A stretch of DNA of 64,000 nt from Oscillospiraceae bacterium (GTDB lineage Bacteria > Bacillota > Clostridia > Oscillospirales > Oscillospiraceae), in contig CAJTFN010000007.1 in the NCBI GenBank assembly GCA_910575815.1, positions 62,001-126,000 of the forward strand, given 5' to 3'. Position numbers and translations under genes: made by a program. The notes beneath the pieces are model-generated. The model saw only the letters and a list, made by a program, of their open reading frames with translations. It did no database searches and was not told where the DNA came from. Shown piece by piece: positions 33,969-41,610 of the stretch (position 1 is the first letter of the stretch; the number at the start of each line of letters is the position of its first letter).

Positions 33969-34589
33969 ATGCCAAGAGTGGCTTATTCTGAGGCAGATAA
34001 AGGGCGCATCAGAAACGCGCTTATTACAGTTGGGCTTGAACTGATGGCAAAACAAGGCATACAGCATACTACAGTAGAGCAAATATATAAAAAAGTTGGT
34101 ATTTCAAGGACATTTTTTTACTCTTTCTTCTCAACGAAAGAAGATTTGGTCATTGAAACGCTGTATCTGCAGCAGCCTAAAATTATTGAGTATGTGCAAA
34201 AGCTAATGTCCGACCCTGCTTTAAGCTGGCGTGACGCAGTAAAGCAATTTCTTTATGCTTGTTGCTATGGAGAGAAAAATGGAATTGCAATTTTAACGAT
34301 TGAAGAACAACAGCTTCTGTTCAAAAGCCTCTCAAAGGAAAGCTATCAGGTGTTCCGCAAGAAACAGCTTCGTCTTTTTGGAGAGATTTTAGAAAGCTTT
34401 GGGATAAAAGCAGATACGGCAAAGATTAATCTGTTTACGAATTTAAGCCTGACCGTAATGGTTATACGCAGGGCGATCCCGGATACCCTCCCCTTCTTTG
34501 TTCCCGAAGCGGCGGAGGAGACGATGGATTTTCAGCTCAATGCAATTGTAGACGCCCTGGAGAAATTAAAAACGGAGTCCACACTCTGA
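33969..34589 (+). CDS. TetR family transcriptional regulator
   Basis: 206 residues. The N-terminal TetR helix-turn-helix is clear at about 10-57: GLELMAKQGIQHTTVEQIYK, then KVGISRTFFYSFFSTKEDLV. The C-terminal helical domain would bind an unknown ligand. GAGGGAGGTGGCAGG precedes the ATG. It is the first gene of E3 and is followed by four cargo genes in the same direction, so it probably controls itself and the cargo. Confidence 0.88.
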   Translation: MPRVAYSEADKGRIRNALITVGLELMAKQGIQHTTVEQIYKKVGISRTFFYSFFSTKEDLVIETLYLQQPKIIEYVQKLMSDPALSWRDAVKQFLYACCYGEKNGIAILTIEEQQLLFKSLSKESYQVFRKKQLRLFGEILESFGIKADTAKINLFTNLSLTVMVIRRAIPDTLPFFVPEAAEETMDFQLNAIVDALEKLKTESTL

Positions 34590-34822
34590 AAAACAGGAAT
34601 AAGCAAGTCCGTCCGAATATATGTTTCGGCGTTATATTCAGGCGGACTTTACTTCACTCAAAAAAAATAAATCTAACTGTTTGAATTTATTTTTGAGGAA
34701 TACAGCAAACTCCACAGGAGAATGCACGATGAATCCGTTTGTTACTTTGGGAGCACTTTGAACCTGAAGTGATGTTAGCTCTGTTATGGAGTCAATATTA
34801 AAAATCATGGAGGAAAGAGATT

Positions 34823-35308
34823 ATGGGATTTTTTAGCAAGCTGTTTAAGGGACCCGAAATTGACATGGAAAAGAGTGCTGCAAATGCAAATAAAATGCGC
34901 CTGCTGTTTAACCAAGTTGTAGAAAATGGGGACGATTACAGGCTGATTTTCGGATATACCGAGGATGTGAGCCGTTTCAATTATGGATTTGTTCATGGCA
35001 GTAAAACGAAAATTGGAAACCTGATTGTTGGCTGGAATGAGGCCAGCCAGACAATTGTGGTTGTGCCTACGGTTCCCGATCTTTCCGGCTGCGGTGATCC
35101 GGCCTATTATCGCCGTTCTGAAATTTTGAAAGCTTATCGGAATAAATATCCTACGGACGCCTTTATCATTTACCCGGACAAAAAAGGGTATATCGGCATC
35201 AATGCCTATGACTGGCTGGAAGATGAAAAGCTGTATGTTTATGTGTCACAGGAGGATGAACTGGCCGCTTTTACCGACTTCTTTATGAATCGGTTCGCGA
35301 CAAAGTGA
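34823..35308 (+). CDS. Hypothetical protein, E3 cargo
   Basis: 161 residues, soluble, mixed alpha/beta, starting MGFFSKLFKGPEIDMEKSA. It contains DYRLIFGYTEDVSRFNYGF and IVVVPTVPDLSGCGDPAYYR. No domain recognised. GGAGGAAAGAG precedes the ATG. It forms an apparent operon with the membrane protein and the DUF1266 protein that follow. The opening Phe-Phe-Ser-Lys-Leu-Phe pattern could touch the membrane. Confidence 0.7.
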   Translation: MGFFSKLFKGPEIDMEKSAANANKMRLLFNQVVENGDDYRLIFGYTEDVSRFNYGFVHGSKTKIGNLIVGWNEASQTIVVVPTVPDLSGCGDPAYYRRSEILKAYRNKYPTDAFIIYPDKKGYIGINAYDWLEDEKLYVYVSQEDELAAFTDFFMNRFATK

Positions 35309-35309
35309 G

Positions 35310-35498
35310 GTGGAGATGCCTTTTGGAGAAATCGGAGCGTTCCTGCTGCTCCTTATGGCTGTGTTTATATTTGGAAATCTATGGTTTCATTTCACAGAAG
35401 CAATCCTAAGCCAGATTAAAAAGATATTTATACGCCACAAAAAACCTTCAGCATGGCATCCGCTCTCCCCAGATAAGGAGGACAGTAAAATTGTTTGA
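35310..35498 (+). CDS. Small membrane protein, E3 cargo
   Basis: 62 residues from GTG 35310 (ATG 35316 is an alternative). One membrane segment at about 8-28 (IGAFLLLLMAVFIFGNLWF) with a basic C-terminal tail (KKIFIRHKKPSAWHPL). One base separates it from the previous stop, and its end overlaps the DUF1266 start. Function unknown; context suggests a membrane partner of its two neighbours. Confidence 0.6.
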   Translation: MEMPFGEIGAFLLLLMAVFIFGNLWFHFTEAILSQIKKIFIRHKKPSAWHPLSPDKEDSKIV

Positions 35499-36675
35499 TA
35501 TAAACGAGATTATGAAACGGGCACAGCAGGCAAGCGAACAGGCGGCTGACAGTATAAAAGAGACTTTTGAAAAAAGCGAAGAAATCGTCAGCAAAATTGA
35601 GGTCCCGAACTCTGAAGAAAGCCCATCTATTTCTGCCGCTGAGGTGGAAGAACAGATTGCTACTAATACCAAGCGTCAAGTGGAAATTCTCGGCCAGATG
35701 TTTGGGCCGGACAGTATGGCTCAAATGGCTGCCAATGAGGAGCTGCTGCAAAAAATGGTAAATGATAAGGTTACTGAGGCGGCTGCGTCTACGGCGGAAA
35801 ACCTCATAGGACAGTTGTTCGGGGAGGATATGGGCGTAATCGCGGCGGCATTGGAAACGCTGGAGATGGAAGATGGCGGCGATGAGGAAGAACTTACGTT
35901 TAATCTGGAACTGGAAGAAAGCCTTTATACTGCCTTGGAAGAAGCAATGGACCGGCTTGAGGCCATGCCTGAGCCAGAACCGGTCCCCTATCAAAAGGAT
36001 GACACAAAATGGGAACAATTTGGAATCCTGCTGTCCGGCATCATATCGCGCCTTAACGACCACAATCTATCCAGTATGGATGTGGAGGAACATATCCCTG
36101 TTATGGAACAGAAAATCGTGTCTCTTGTACGCCGTTCCTGGGGGATAGATGGCCGCAGTGATCTGCTTGATATGATTCGTTATCTGGCGCAGGAGGGCTA
36201 TATCCTGCGGTATCAGCTTTATAGTGAGGCGGCTTCACCGGAGGAATTGATGGACGAAACGATGGACGAGGACGACCGTGAGTCTACCAGCCGGGCATGG
36301 AGATTCGCTCAACGGTACAAATGCTGGTATACTCCCGGCTTTATGGCTGGATGGGATATTGGCCGGGCGGCGATGCTGACCCGCTGGGGATGCTATTTAG
36401 GCTGGCTCACGGAAAGCGAGGCTGCCGGTATTCTTTGGGATCTCTCTCAAAAGGTCGTGGAGGAACTGCATAGCTGGCGTGAATTTGCCCAGTCCTATCT
36501 TTTTGGCGGTCTGATGTGGAAAATGCTGTGCGGCGACAGCTCCGCCGGAAGTTATCTGGGTTATATTGCAGATGCTGCCACAGATCTGTTGGCAGGAAAA
36601 GCCGAGCAAGACGGCGGACAATGGCGTGGCTGTCCTTGGCCCGCACAAAGAAAGATCGGTTTTACAGCCCTTTGA
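35491..36675 (+). CDS. DUF1266 domain protein, E3 cargo
   Basis: 394 residues from TTG 35491, set by AAGGAGG nine bases upstream. Residues 1-160 are acidic and helical (probably coiled). Residues about 210-375 match DUF1266: RRSWGIDGRSDLLDMIRYL, AGWDIGRAAMLTRWGCYLGW, then SWREFAQSYLFGGLMWK. The DUF1266 function is not established; the domain occurs in variable bacterial loci. It is the last gene of the TetR-led run, followed by a terminator-like hairpin at 36841. The combination with a small membrane protein suggests a three-part module. Confidence 0.75.
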   Translation: MFDINEIMKRAQQASEQAADSIKETFEKSEEIVSKIEVPNSEESPSISAAEVEEQIATNTKRQVEILGQMFGPDSMAQMAANEELLQKMVNDKVTEAAASTAENLIGQLFGEDMGVIAAALETLEMEDGGDEEELTFNLELEESLYTALEEAMDRLEAMPEPEPVPYQKDDTKWEQFGILLSGIISRLNDHNLSSMDVEEHIPVMEQKIVSLVRRSWGIDGRSDLLDMIRYLAQEGYILRYQLYSEAASPEELMDETMDEDDRESTSRAWRFAQRYKCWYTPGFMAGWDIGRAAMLTRWGCYLGWLTESEAAGILWDLSQKVVEELHSWREFAQSYLFGGLMWKMLCGDSSAGSYLGYIADAATDLLAGKAEQDGGQWRGCPWPAQRKIGFTAL

Positions 36676-37058
36676 AACCTTACTGTTGCGCTCCAGATAA
36701 TTCCAGCAATAAGCCCAGTCCAAATTGCCGCAAAATTTTTTCTGCTATACTGCGGTCTACCTGAAAAAAAGATGTGGCGGTAGGAGGTTTTGCGTAGATA
36801 CACTACCTTGCAAGCAGGGCATTTGTATATACAAATGCTCAAAACTGTGGTTGCCGGCGTTGCCGGAAACCGCAGTTTTTGCTTGTTGGTGGCTCCAGCC
36901 CCCAAACCCCTTTTCGCAGAATTTCATTCTGCGGCTACGCACCGTTCCGGCGCTTTTCTCTCCCGCCCTTCAGCGGGATTTTTGAAAAACGGGGAAATTG
37001 GCACTCCGGCAAAATCTCAACCCCCCGCCAGCCCTCGACAAAATTTTCTTCAAAGGCA
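36676..37058. other. Gene-free stretch of E3 with palindrome and terminator
   Basis: Contains a perfect 20-base palindrome GCATTTGTATATACAAATGC at 36819-36838, directly followed by a terminator-like hairpin at 36841-36880 (arms AAAACTG.GGTT and AACCGCAGTTTT). A short pair CGCAGAATTTCATTCTGCG lies at about 36915-36933. No coding frame looks real. The palindrome may be a protein-binding site or an oriT part. Confidence 0.5.
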
Positions 37059-37087
37059 TTGACAGGAACATCTGTTTGTGCTACTAT
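37059..37087 (+). promoter_or_regulatory. Promoter of the recombinase-side operon of E3
   Basis: TTGACA (37059-37064), 17-base spacer, TACTAT (37082-37087). Transcription would run into a long hairpin (37120-37178) before the first gene at 37206. Confidence 0.75.
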
Positions 37088-37119
37088 GATGGGGAACTGA
37101 ATACTTCACATATTTTTTT

Positions 37120-37178
37120 CGCAGATACATAGACCGAACCACAGCGTTTTTGCTGGGGTCGGTCTTATTGTATCTGCG
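37120..37178 (+). promoter_or_regulatory. Attenuator-like hairpin before the E3 small genes
   Basis: Outer arms CGCAGATACA and TGTATCTGCG, inner arms AGACCGA and TCGGTCT, followed by TTTTTGTTTTTG and then the AGGGAGG site of the next gene. A strong terminator in a leader suggests that expression of these genes and the recombinase depends on read-through or antitermination. Confidence 0.7.
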
Positions 37179-37205
37179 TTTTTGTTTTTGAAGGGAGGCC
37201 GGACA

Positions 37206-37670
37206 ATGGAAAAAATCAAAACGGAGGAAGTCAGGCGCAGGCGGGGCAGACCGAAGCTGGACGCTCACATCACGGAGGAATACGCCCCCAGCAGGCGGCA
37301 GGCGCTGAACAAGATGTATCTCTATGAGGGTGTCCATCTATTATCAGTAGCGGCTACCGAAATTCAAAACAGCGAAGTTTTATGGCGGGAGGACAGAACA
37401 GCCGTCACCTTAAAATCCCGTGACGGCATTCTGGAACAACTCGGCAGAATGGCGGTGCAGGACAAACTGGGCCGTACCGATTGCGTCTATCTCGCCAACC
37501 TTGCCATCGCCGCCGTTCGAGCCGGGTATACCACACGAGAGGTAGAAGTTGCTCTGCGGAAAATCCGCATGGCGGCAAAGTCCAGCATGAAAAATCCAGA
37601 CGATGAGGCGCTTTATTGTGCGCTGGGCAATACCGTGGACATTCTGCGGAGGATGGGAGGTATCGCATGA
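37206..37670 (+). CDS. Conserved mobile-element protein
   Basis: 154 residues from ATG 37206 (AGGGAGGCCGGACA upstream). Starts MEKIKTEEVRRRRGRPKLDA, an AT-hook-like RGRP motif, and is otherwise helical. Relatives occur next to serine recombinases in Firmicute elements; function unknown, possibly DNA-binding. It overlaps the next gene by four bases (ATGA). Confidence 0.7.
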   Translation: MEKIKTEEVRRRRGRPKLDAHITEEYAPSRRQALNKMYLYEGVHLLSVAATEIQNSEVLWREDRTAVTLKSRDGILEQLGRMAVQDKLGRTDCVYLANLAIAAVRAGYTTREVEVALRKIRMAAKSSMKNPDDEALYCALGNTVDILRRMGGIA

Positions 37671-37882
37671 AAACCGAAAAACGGCCAGCGGAAATCACAG
37701 TGGCGGGGGAACTCCCCGGCTTTGAATACGGCGGGTGTCGGGGCGTGTTTTTGAACCTGGGGCTTGATGTGGAAATGGACGGAGTGACCTATCACCTGTC
37801 CAGCAGCTTTGCAGAAAAAGCGGAAATGGGCGAGGTCATCGACACAACGGAACTGGAGCGGAACAGGCGGTGGACGGCGTAA
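37667..37882 (+). CDS. Hypothetical protein upstream of the E3 recombinase
   Basis: 71 residues from the ATG in the ATGA overlap with the previous gene. Begins MKTEKRPAEITVAGELPGFE; small mixed alpha/beta protein without a known domain. Together with the preceding gene it may form a recombination-directionality or regulatory pair for the recombinase that starts 110 bases downstream; this is inferred from position. Confidence 0.6.
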   Translation: MKTEKRPAEITVAGELPGFEYGGCRGVFLNLGLDVEMDGVTYHLSSSFAEKAEMGEVIDTTELERNRRWTA

Positions 37883-37991
37883 AAATTTCCGATGTCCGGC
37901 AGAAAGCTATTGCTTTACAGTGCTAAAGCGACTATAATGGGAGCAGGTAACAGATGCTATGTTCCTGCGTCCAGGGAGGTAAAAAAACAAG

Positions 37992-39617
37992 ATGCAGGAA
38001 AAATACAATGTCGGAATTTATTGCAGGCTCAGCCGGGACGATGAGAGAACCAGGGAGTCCGTGTCCATCGAAAATCAGAAAATCATGCTCAGCCGCTATG
38101 TGCAGGAGCAGGGATGGAATCTCTACGCCGCCTACTGCGATGACGGGGTCTCCGGGACAACTTTCGACCGGCCCATGTTCAACCAGATGATCGCCGATGC
38201 CAAAGCCGGGAAAATCAATCTGATACTCTGTAAGGACCTCAGTCGTCTGGGCAGAGACTACATTGAGGCTGGACGGTTTACGGACATCGTGTTCCCTTCG
38301 ATGGGCTGCCGGTTTATTGCCCTGAATGACGGCGTGGACACCATCCACAAGAACAATGAGATGCTGGTGATTTTGAAAAATGTCATGAACGACCTCTATG
38401 CACGCGACACCAGCAGCAAAATCCGCGCCGTCAAACAGTCCACCTTTCGGACGGGAAAGTATGTCGGCTGCTACGCTCCCATCGGCTACCGAAAATCTCC
38501 AGCGGACAAGCACATCCTGGAAATCGACCCGGTGACCGCCCCTGTCGTTCTCCGCATCTTCGATATGCGCTTGCAGGGGGACAGCTTTCGGAAAATCGCC
38601 CGGACGCTGAATGAGGAGGGCGTACCCTCTCCCCGCAGCTTCTACTACATGGCGGAGGGCAGGCCGAACCTGCGGGGCGAGACGCCCTACTGGAACGATG
38701 TGACGGTCAAGACCATTCTTCGGAATGAGGTCTACCTCGGCCACATGGTGCAGAACAAGACCGGCACCGTTTCCTACAAAGTCCACAAGCAGGTGAGCAA
38801 GCCGAAAGAGGACTGGATCAAGGTGGAGCATACTCATGAGGCACTTGTCTCCCAAGAGGTCTGGGATGCAGTTCAAAGGCTGGACAATCATCCATCAAAG
38901 GGGCGCTCTGGCAGTGATGGAGTGATCTCTCTGTTCGCCGGCGTTCTCTACTGTGCGGACTGCGGCGGCTCTATGCGGTATCAAAGGGATTACCGCAGCC
39001 GGAAGCGCCATACCGATGGACATTTTGGCGAGTTTCAAGCCTACACTTGTAATCGGTATATGAATGGAGGCAAGGCGGTTTGTACCTCGCACTACATCAA
39101 CTGCAAGGTGCTGACGAAGCTGCTCTTGCTGGACATCCACGCCAAGGCGATGCTGGCGCAGAACAGTCCCACCGCCCTCAAGGAGAAAATCCTGGCGCAG
39201 AAAAACGCTGCCAGCATGGAGCAGACAAAGGCACTCCGGGCAACGCTGGCGGCGGTGGACAAGCGGCTGGCGGAACTGGAAAAGCTGGTGGTTGCCGCCT
39301 ATGAGGATAAGGTGAAGGGCGTCATGCCGGAGGCACTGTGCATCCAACTGATGAACCGCTACGAGAACGAACGCCGGAGCAAGCTGGAACAGCGAACGCA
39401 GCTCACCGCCCAGCTGGAAGCCACCCAGGAGGACGAGCAGGCCACCGACGAGTGGTTGGCCGTCATCAGGGATTATGCCCAGCTTGAGGAACTCGACCGC
39501 CCCACCCTCCTGCGGCTGGTAAAGCGCATCGAGGTAGGCGAAAAGTACGAAATCGCCGGGGAGACCCACCGGGACATCAAAATCTATTACAACTTTGTCG
39601 GGTATGTGGAACTCTGA
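37992..39617 (+). CDS. Large serine recombinase of E3 (TnpX-like)
   Basis: 541 residues, complete. Catalytic domain at 1-140: YCRLSRDDE (Ser 14), DDGVSGTTFDRP, LCKDLSRLGRDY and YARDTSSKIR at its end. Recombinase domain about 160-300 (APIGYRKSP...), zinc ribbon (LYCADCGG, then CNRY and CTSH), coiled coil about 395-440, and a C-terminal YYNFVGYVEL as usual. It should excise and insert E3 at GA-core sites. The stop lies 28 bases inside the right end. It is the only intact integrase in the window, so E3 is probably still mobile and could act on related ends. Confidence 0.95.
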   Translation: MQEKYNVGIYCRLSRDDERTRESVSIENQKIMLSRYVQEQGWNLYAAYCDDGVSGTTFDRPMFNQMIADAKAGKINLILCKDLSRLGRDYIEAGRFTDIVFPSMGCRFIALNDGVDTIHKNNEMLVILKNVMNDLYARDTSSKIRAVKQSTFRTGKYVGCYAPIGYRKSPADKHILEIDPVTAPVVLRIFDMRLQGDSFRKIARTLNEEGVPSPRSFYYMAEGRPNLRGETPYWNDVTVKTILRNEVYLGHMVQNKTGTVSYKVHKQVSKPKEDWIKVEHTHEALVSQEVWDAVQRLDNHPSKGRSGSDGVISLFAGVLYCADCGGSMRYQRDYRSRKRHTDGHFGEFQAYTCNRYMNGGKAVCTSHYINCKVLTKLLLLDIHAKAMLAQNSPTALKEKILAQKNAASMEQTKALRATLAAVDKRLAELEKLVVAAYEDKVKGVMPEALCIQLMNRYENERRSKLEQRTQLTAQLEATQEDEQATDEWLAVIRDYAQLEELDRPTLLRLVKRIEVGEKYEIAGETHRDIKIYYNFVGYVEL

Positions 39618-39645
39618 ATTCTATCCTTCTTTATGCGAGGTTATC

Positions 39646-39955
39646 TAACATGATATTCAAGAACGGGGTCATGTCATTGTCCCCTTTGTCGGTGTCTACA
39701 TTGTCGTTAATGGCAATCAGCCGCACTCCCCGTTGGCGAAGAATTTCCATTACCTGACCGACTTTCAGATAGTCACGGCCCATTCTGGACATATCCTTGA
39801 TGATGATTGCCTCCACATTGCCGTCCTCGACTTCCTCCATCATCGCCATAAAACCGGGCCGGTCAAAGCGGGTGCCGGAAACGCCGTCATCAGTGAAGTG
39901 CTTGAAACGGGGATACCCATTCCGGCGGGCGAAGTCCTCCAGCATGATTTTTTGA
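39646..39955 (-). pseudogene. Serine recombinase of E2, middle piece
   Basis: About 100 residues of catalytic domain: KIMLEDFARRNGYPRF, TDDGVSGTRFDRPGF, IIIKDMSRMGRDYLKVG, ending DMTPFLNIM where E3 begins. The first 29 residues are at 41476-41562, displaced by element P; the C-terminal piece is at 32189-33658, displaced by E3. So one recombinase gene was hit by two independent insertions. Confidence 0.92.
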
Positions 39956-39956
39956 G

Positions 39957-40000
39957 ATGTAATGTATAAAGGGTGGTTTCACCAAGCCACTACATTACAT
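39957..40000. repeat. Palindrome at the left end of element P
   Basis: 10-base perfect arms ATGTAATGTA and TACATTACAT with an inner GGTGG/CCAC pair around TTTCACC. Begins one or two bases from the insertion point. Confidence 0.75.
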
Positions 40001-40019
40001 TGACTGCGGTTCATTTGTG

Positions 40020-40385
40020 GCAGAATGGCACAGGATGGAGGGATGGTGATTTACCAGCAGGAGGGAACCGAAGCGGGAGCGTCCGGGGATGACCTGGGCG
40101 CTCCGTTCTCTCTGCCGGTCCTCTCGAAGAGCGCACTTACTCACCACCCGCAAGCGAGCGGTGGTACTGCCTGCGGCAGTCGTGCGTTCGACCAGGGAGA
40201 CCCGCCGAGCGTCCCTTCCCTGCCCAGTATGGACAGGCCAGCAGACGCCAACGGCGGCTTGTGCATCGGGCGGAGCTTCACCGATGCACCGGGGGCTTGG
40301 GGGTCTTCGGACACCAACAAGCTGCACCAGGTATATACCGGTGCATTGCTTGCTACTACTATCTGCATCTATAACTGGGGTTGAA
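40020..40385. ncRNA. Candidate structured RNA in element P
   Basis: 360 bases with no convincing gene but at least five strong stems: GGAGCG/CGCTCC (about 40075-40106), ACCACCCGC/GCGGTGGT (about 40144-40166), CTGCC/GGCAG (about 40168-40181), GTGCATCGG/CCGATGCAC (about 40260-40289), GCACC.GGTA/TACC.GGTGC (about 40324-40345). All lie between the left-end palindrome and the DUF1835 gene. The placement recalls element-end RNAs such as HEARO/omega RNAs or intron-like parts of IStrons, but I cannot match a named family. Strand is undecided. Confidence 0.45.
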
Positions 40386-40457
40386 AGTTACTTGCGGTGA
40401 TGGTATACTTGGTTCGTGTCAATTCGATAAATAAGAGTTTGATATGGAGGTCTTACC

Positions 40458-41408
40458 ATGCTACAGGTTGTTTTCTCCGACAGCGAACGCGGGTCGTTGA
40501 AGCTGGCTACCCACTGTTCCTGCATCAATAGCGAGGACGGACCTATCGGGTTCATTTTTGGAGAAGGCGAGACCACACCGGAGGAACAGGAGCGGGCCAT
40601 GGCAAAACTCAAGGCCCAGTGGGAGGAGGAGAAACGTCGGGCACGACCTGTGGGTGGCAGTCCTGGAGATGTACTGTGTCCTTCCTACGGTCTGGATATG
40701 GGTCCCCTTAGCGGACCCAATGTGGATAAGGCTCGGTTTAATCTGCTTACCGCCTGGTTGGGGGGCGACTTCCCTCTCCCAGACAGTACCCCTGAGGACT
40801 ACGCCCAACAGCGTGATCAGATGTGGGAGCAGCGTCAGCAGGATCGGTTACGACTGTTGGAGATGGCAGAAAACGGCGAGGCAGTACGCATCTGGTACAG
40901 CCCCGCCGCACCTTGGTCCCTGTGTGGGTTTTACGAAGTGTGCTGGCTGCTTCGGAGCTTCGATTGCCCCGTGACCGCCTTAGAACTGCCTCAGTGGATG
41001 CCGAGGGAGGACGGTACAGTACAGTCCTGTCTTAGCTGGGGGGAGTTGGTTCCAGGGGACTGGGCGGCGTTCCTTCCCTTGGAGCGGGAAATCCCCAAGA
41101 GTGTCCGCCGGGCTATTGCCATGGAGTGGGCAGGACTGCGGAAAGAGAACGCCCCCCTACGGGCTGTGGTCAACGGGCGGCTGGTCAGTGTGGGGGAGGA
41201 TTTCTACGATCCATTTATCCGTGCCCACATTCCTAATGGGGTCTTCCGGGTGGCCCAACTCATCGGCGAGGTACTGGGCCGTGAGCGACTGGGCATTGGT
41301 GACTGGTGTCTGGCCAAACGCATCAAGGCAATGCTCGACCAGGGCGAACTGATTACGGTGTCTAAGGGTGACGGTTTCTACCGGGATGAGGTGCGCCGAG
41401 CTTCATAA
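40458..41408 (+). CDS. DUF1835/DUF3658 domain protein
   Basis: 316 residues, ATG 40458 with TGGAGG six bases upstream. The start MLQVVFSDSERGSLKLA is the DUF1835 strand-helix pattern, and the C-terminal third (RVAQLIGEVLGRERLGIGD, ending ISKGDGFYRDE-like) matches DUF3658. Function unknown; these two domains usually occur together in Firmicutes. It is the only gene of P. Codon use is GC-rich like the chromosome, so it may be a captured chromosomal gene. Confidence 0.8.
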   Translation: MLQVVFSDSERGSLKLATHCSCINSEDGPIGFIFGEGETTPEEQERAMAKLKAQWEEEKRRARPVGGSPGDVLCPSYGLDMGPLSGPNVDKARFNLLTAWLGGDFPLPDSTPEDYAQQRDQMWEQRQQDRLRLLEMAENGEAVRIWYSPAAPWSLCGFYEVCWLLRSFDCPVTALELPQWMPREDGTVQSCLSWGELVPGDWAAFLPLEREIPKSVRRAIAMEWAGLRKENAPLRAVVNGRLVSVGEDFYDPFIRAHIPNGVFRVAQLIGEVLGRERLGIGDWCLAKRIKAMLDQGELITVSKGDGFYRDEVRRAS

Positions 41409-41428
41409 GAGAGAACTTTCAGTTTATC

Positions 41429-41462
41429 GGGGGGATTTCATCTTTTGGGTGAAATCCCCCTT
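41429..41462 (+). terminator. Hairpin at the right end of element P
   Basis: Arms GGGGGATTTCA and TGAAATCCCCC around TCTTTTGGG, followed by TTGACAAATGTTTTC. Terminates the DUF1835 gene and may be the right-end recognition hairpin of P, about 13 bases from the boundary. Confidence 0.7.
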
Positions 41463-41475
41463 GACAAATGTTTTC

Positions 41476-41562
41476 TTGATTTTGGATTGAAAAACTCTCC
41501 CCATTTAATTCGTCGTCGCGGCTGAGGCGTTCATAGAGTAGCGCAATCTTGGTTTTTGCCAT
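41476..41562 (-). pseudogene. Serine recombinase of E2, first 29 residues
   Basis: ATG 41562 with AAGGAGGTCTGTGCT upstream. Reads MAKTKIALLYERLSRDDELN and continues to SIQNQ, containing the catalytic Ser in RLS. At SIQNQ the frame is broken by element P; the next codons are at 39955. Only about 94 bases lie between this start and the E2 boundary, so the recombinase gene began at the right end of E2. Confidence 0.9.
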
Positions 41563-41610
41563 AGCACAGACCTCCTTGAATGAAAATATGCTCTAAGCTG
41601 TCCTTGCCTA

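Larger units (their letters stand above)
33659..39645. mobile_element. E3: intact 6-kb Tn4451-like element inserted in the E2 recombinase gene
   Basis: The host recombinase gene is split exactly here. A GA dinucleotide is present at both junctions (minus strand: TTA-GA-TAACC at 39645 and TTC-GA-ATTTT at 33658), as for TnpX-type serine recombinases. The ends carry imperfect inverted repeats, CTCTCATAAAGAATGA (left, 33670-33685) and CTCGCATAAAGAAGGA (right, read inward). The element encodes an intact serine recombinase 28 bases from its right end. Cargo: TetR regulator, two hypotheticals, a DUF1266 protein and two small genes. Confidence 0.9.
39956..41475. mobile_element. P: 1.5-kb passenger element inserted in the E2 recombinase gene
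   Basis: Host codons continue across it (Ser-Ile-Gln-Asn-Gln, then Lys-Ile-Met-Leu), and TTGA is present on both sides. It encodes no transposase. Each end has a hairpin close to the boundary: 39957-40000 (arms ATGTAATGTA/TACATTACAT) and 41429-41462 (GGGGGATTTCA/TGAAATCCCCC). This resembles the subterminal palindromes of IS200/IS605-type elements, which insert 3' of TTGAT-like or TTAC-like sites, so P may be a non-autonomous relative. Confidence 0.65.

Noticed and set aside
35428-36063. 211-codon minus-strand frame in E3
   Set aside because: Antisense to the DUF1266 gene and the small membrane gene, both with good ribosome sites.
40025-40384. 119-codon frame in element P
   Set aside because: No ribosome site and odd composition; the region is better explained by its many stem-loops.
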